Part shown: piece by piece, positions 62,456 through 64,000 of the stretch
Layout: each line of letters opens with the position of its first letter
Numbering within the stretch: position 1 is the first letter of the stretch
NCBI RefSeq assembly: GCF_030811455.1
Contig: NZ_JAUSQU010000001.1
Span: forward strand, 124,001-188,000
Length of the DNA: 64,000 nucleotides
From: Streptosporangium lutulentum
GTDB lineage: Bacteria; Actinomycetota; Actinomycetes; Streptosporangiales; Streptosporangiaceae
Direction of reading: 5' to 3'
Notes under the pieces: generated by a model
Told to the model about the DNA's origin: nothing
Databases searched by the model: none
Seen by the model: only the letters and a program-made list of their open reading frames with translations
Made by a program: the position numbers and the translations under genes

Positions 62456-63699
62456 CCCACACCGAGGTGAGCACCCCCTGGGACAGGATCCGCCCCCACT
62501 GGTCGGCGCAGACCTGGCTCCGCACCGTTCACGTGGTGACGGGGGTTCCGATCGCCCTGCTGGCCTCGCTGGTGATCTTGGGTCTGGCCTTCCTGTCGGT
62601 GACGCTGGTCTGGACCGTGGTGGTCCCGCTGATCACGCTGCTGCTGCTCTTCCGGTCCGTGCGGCTGCTCACCTGGTTGCAGCGGTGCCGGTTCTCCGCC
62701 TTCCTGGGCGTGGAGATCCCCGCGCTGCCACGCCGCTCCGGGGGCGGCAACCCGCTGAAGCGGCTGCTCGACGAGGCACGGACGAGAAGCACCTGGCGGC
62801 AGATCGGATATCACCTGACGTCACCGCTGATCAGCGGGATCGGATTCGTCATGGTGGTCGGCGCCTGGTCGGGGAGCCTGGTCACGGCCGCCCTCGCCGT
62901 ACGGCGCTGGAACCTGGACGGCACCTGGGCGAGTGTGGGGGTCGCCCAGTTCGCCCTGCTCTCAGCGGCCCTGTTCGTGGCCGGGCCGTGGGTGGTGCGC
63001 GGCGTCGCGGCGCTGGACGTGATCGCCGCCGAGGCCCTGCTCGGCCCCAGCCTCAGCGACGAGCTCGTCCTGCGGGTGGAGACGCTGAGGGAGAGCCGCG
63101 CCGAGGTGGTCGACGCCGCGGACGCCGAGCGCCGCCGCATCGAGCGGGACCTGCACGACGGCACCCAGCAACGGCTGGTGTCGCTCGCGATGAACCTGGG
63201 CATGGCCCGCGCCAACCTCGTCGACCTCCCCGAGCCCGCCCGCGAGGTGATCGCGCAGGCCCACGAGGAGGCCAAGCAGGCACTCAAGGAACTGCGAGAC
63301 CTGGTGCGCGGGCTGCATCCGGCCGTGCTCAGCGACGAGGGCCTGGACGCGGCGCTGTCCGGTCTCGCCGCGCGAGCCCCGCTGCCGGTACGGCTCCGCG
63401 TCGACATACCCGAACGGGCCTCTCCCACGATCGAGGCGGTGGCGTTCTTCGTCGTGTCCGAGACACTGACCAACATCGCCAAGCACGCCCGAGCCTCCAG
63501 CGCCCAGGTCACGATCGACCGCCGGGGCGACCTGCTCCACCTGACGATCTTCGACGACGGCCGGGGCGGCGCCGGCCTCGACGGGGGAACCGGGCTGCGC
63601 GGCCTGGCCCAGCGCGTCGGATCCGTGGACGGCGCCCTGCGCATCGACAGCCCCCCGGGCGGCCCGACGACGATCAGAGTGGAGCTGCCATGCGAGTAG
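62452..63699 (+). CDS. Sensor histidine kinase, NarL type (HisKA_3)
   Basis: The 415-residue protein has four or so membrane helices in two pairs (~35-75 and ~120-185). The dimerisation/phosphoacceptor helix has H235 (I-E-R-D-L-H-D-G-T-Q-Q-R-L), and the HATPase domain has E-T-L-T-N-I-A-K-H-A and D-D-G-R-G-G...G-T-G-L-R-G-L. It autophosphorylates and passes phosphate to the response regulator encoded next. GGAAGGA lies before the ATG. Signal unknown; no extracellular sensor domain is visible. Confidence 0.93.
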   Translation: MTHTEVSTPWDRIRPHWSAQTWLRTVHVVTGVPIALLASLVILGLAFLSVTLVWTVVVPLITLLLLFRSVRLLTWLQRCRFSAFLGVEIPALPRRSGGGNPLKRLLDEARTRSTWRQIGYHLTSPLISGIGFVMVVGAWSGSLVTAALAVRRWNLDGTWASVGVAQFALLSAALFVAGPWVVRGVAALDVIAAEALLGPSLSDELVLRVETLRESRAEVVDAADAERRRIERDLHDGTQQRLVSLAMNLGMARANLVDLPEPAREVIAQAHEEAKQALKELRDLVRGLHPAVLSDEGLDAALSGLAARAPLPVRLRVDIPERASPTIEAVAFFVVSETLTNIAKHARASSAQVTIDRRGDLLHLTIFDDGRGGAGLDGGTGLRGLAQRVGSVDGALRIDSPPGGPTTIRVELPCE

Positions 63700-64000
63700 T
63701 GCTCGCCGAGGATTCCGTCCTGCTCAGAGAAGGACTCATCCGCCTGCTCGGCTCGGCGGGCATGGAGGTCGTGGCGGCGGTGGCCGACGCCGGCGACCTG
63801 CTGCGCGCCGTGGACGAACACGATCCCGACCTCGTCGTCACCGACGTGCGGATGCCGCCCTCGCACACCGACGAGGGGCTGCGCGCGGCGCTCGTACTGC
63901 GCCGCCAGCGGCCGGGGCTCGCGATCCTCGTGCTCTCGCAGTACGTCGAGGAGCGTTACGCCACCCAGTTGCTGTCCACGGCGACCAGCGGCATCGGATA
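63690..64000 (+). CDS. Response regulator (NarL/LuxR type), 3' end outside the window
   Basis: The visible 103 residues form a receiver domain with A-E-D at the start and phospho-acceptor D52 (L-V-V-T-D-V-R-M-P). The P-P-S-H-T-D-E-G-L insert is typical of partners of HisKA_3 kinases. The LuxR-type DNA-binding domain expected downstream is cut off. Its ATG lies inside the kinase gene (ten-base overlap), so the pair is translationally coupled. Confidence 0.92.
   Translation, partial: MRVVLAEDSVLLREGLIRLLGSAGMEVVAAVADAGDLLRAVDEHDPDLVVTDVRMPPSHTDEGLRAALVLRRQRPGLAILVLSQYVEERYATQLLSTATSGIG

Overview
The window is about 70% GC. Nearly every stretch is coding, GTG starts are common, and genes are packed with ATGA/GTGA overlaps. 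Together with an HrdB-type principal sigma factor, a DUF7455 gene next to parE, a DUF3145 gene, a FasR-fabD-fabH-acpP-fabF cluster and many actinobacterial DUF families, this points to a high-GC actinomycete, most likely of the Streptosporangiales. The order-level placement is inferred from gene content, not proven.

Layout. 1-9.1 kb: a TPR membrane protein (cut at the left edge), a membrane-anchored double AAA+ ATPase, then a dipeptide/oligopeptide ABC importer (two permeases, a fused two-domain ATPase, a lipoprotein) to 10.8 kb. 10.9-11.2 kb: remnant of a winged-helix gene. 11.2-13.0 kb (minus): nadR-pnuC NAD salvage pair. 13.0-17.0 kb (minus): pxpC-pxpB-pxpA 5-oxoprolinase plus an unknown 524-residue protein. 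18.1-22.1 kb: a PAS-PAS-GAF-PP2C phosphatase and the principal sigma factor with its terminator. 22.2-31.3 kb: yaaA, DUF7455, parE, carbonic anhydrase, a VOC protein and parC. 31.5-36.9 kb: GNAT, RecQ fused to a phosphoribosyltransferase-like domain, a decayed MocR regulator/cupin pair, TetR and a DUF1707 protein. 37.1-45.1 kb: PfkB kinase, GNAT/acyl-CoA synthetase fusion, secreted lectin-fold protein, and a DUF5998-phosphatase-sulfurtransferase operon. 45.1-49.7 kb (minus): a four-gene cassette of subtilase, ECF sigma factor, small beta-sandwich protein and TPR-CHAT protease. 49.9-56.8 kb: DUF3145, then acyl-CoA carboxylase and type II fatty acid synthesis genes with their regulator. 56.9-59.0 kb (minus): a DUF1190-like/ATP-grasp/DUF350 operon resembling E. 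coli yjfMCL. 59.1-64.0 kb: WYL regulator, GH15 glycosidase and a NarL-type two-component system cut at the right edge.

The most unusual unit is the subtilase-sigma-adapter-CHAT cassette. It pairs two predicted cytoplasmic proteases, both with intact catalytic residues, with a dedicated sigma factor. This is the architecture expected of a protease-relay stress or conflict response.

The window is also rich in short tandem repeats (35, 36, 36 and 10 bp periods), one of which is translated as the linker of the fused ABC ATPase. It holds several decaying genes: an HTH_42 remnant, a MocR regulator with an internal deletion, a frameshifted cupin, and a possible remnant before the histidine kinase. 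I saw no rRNA, tRNA, CRISPR array, transposase or attachment site.
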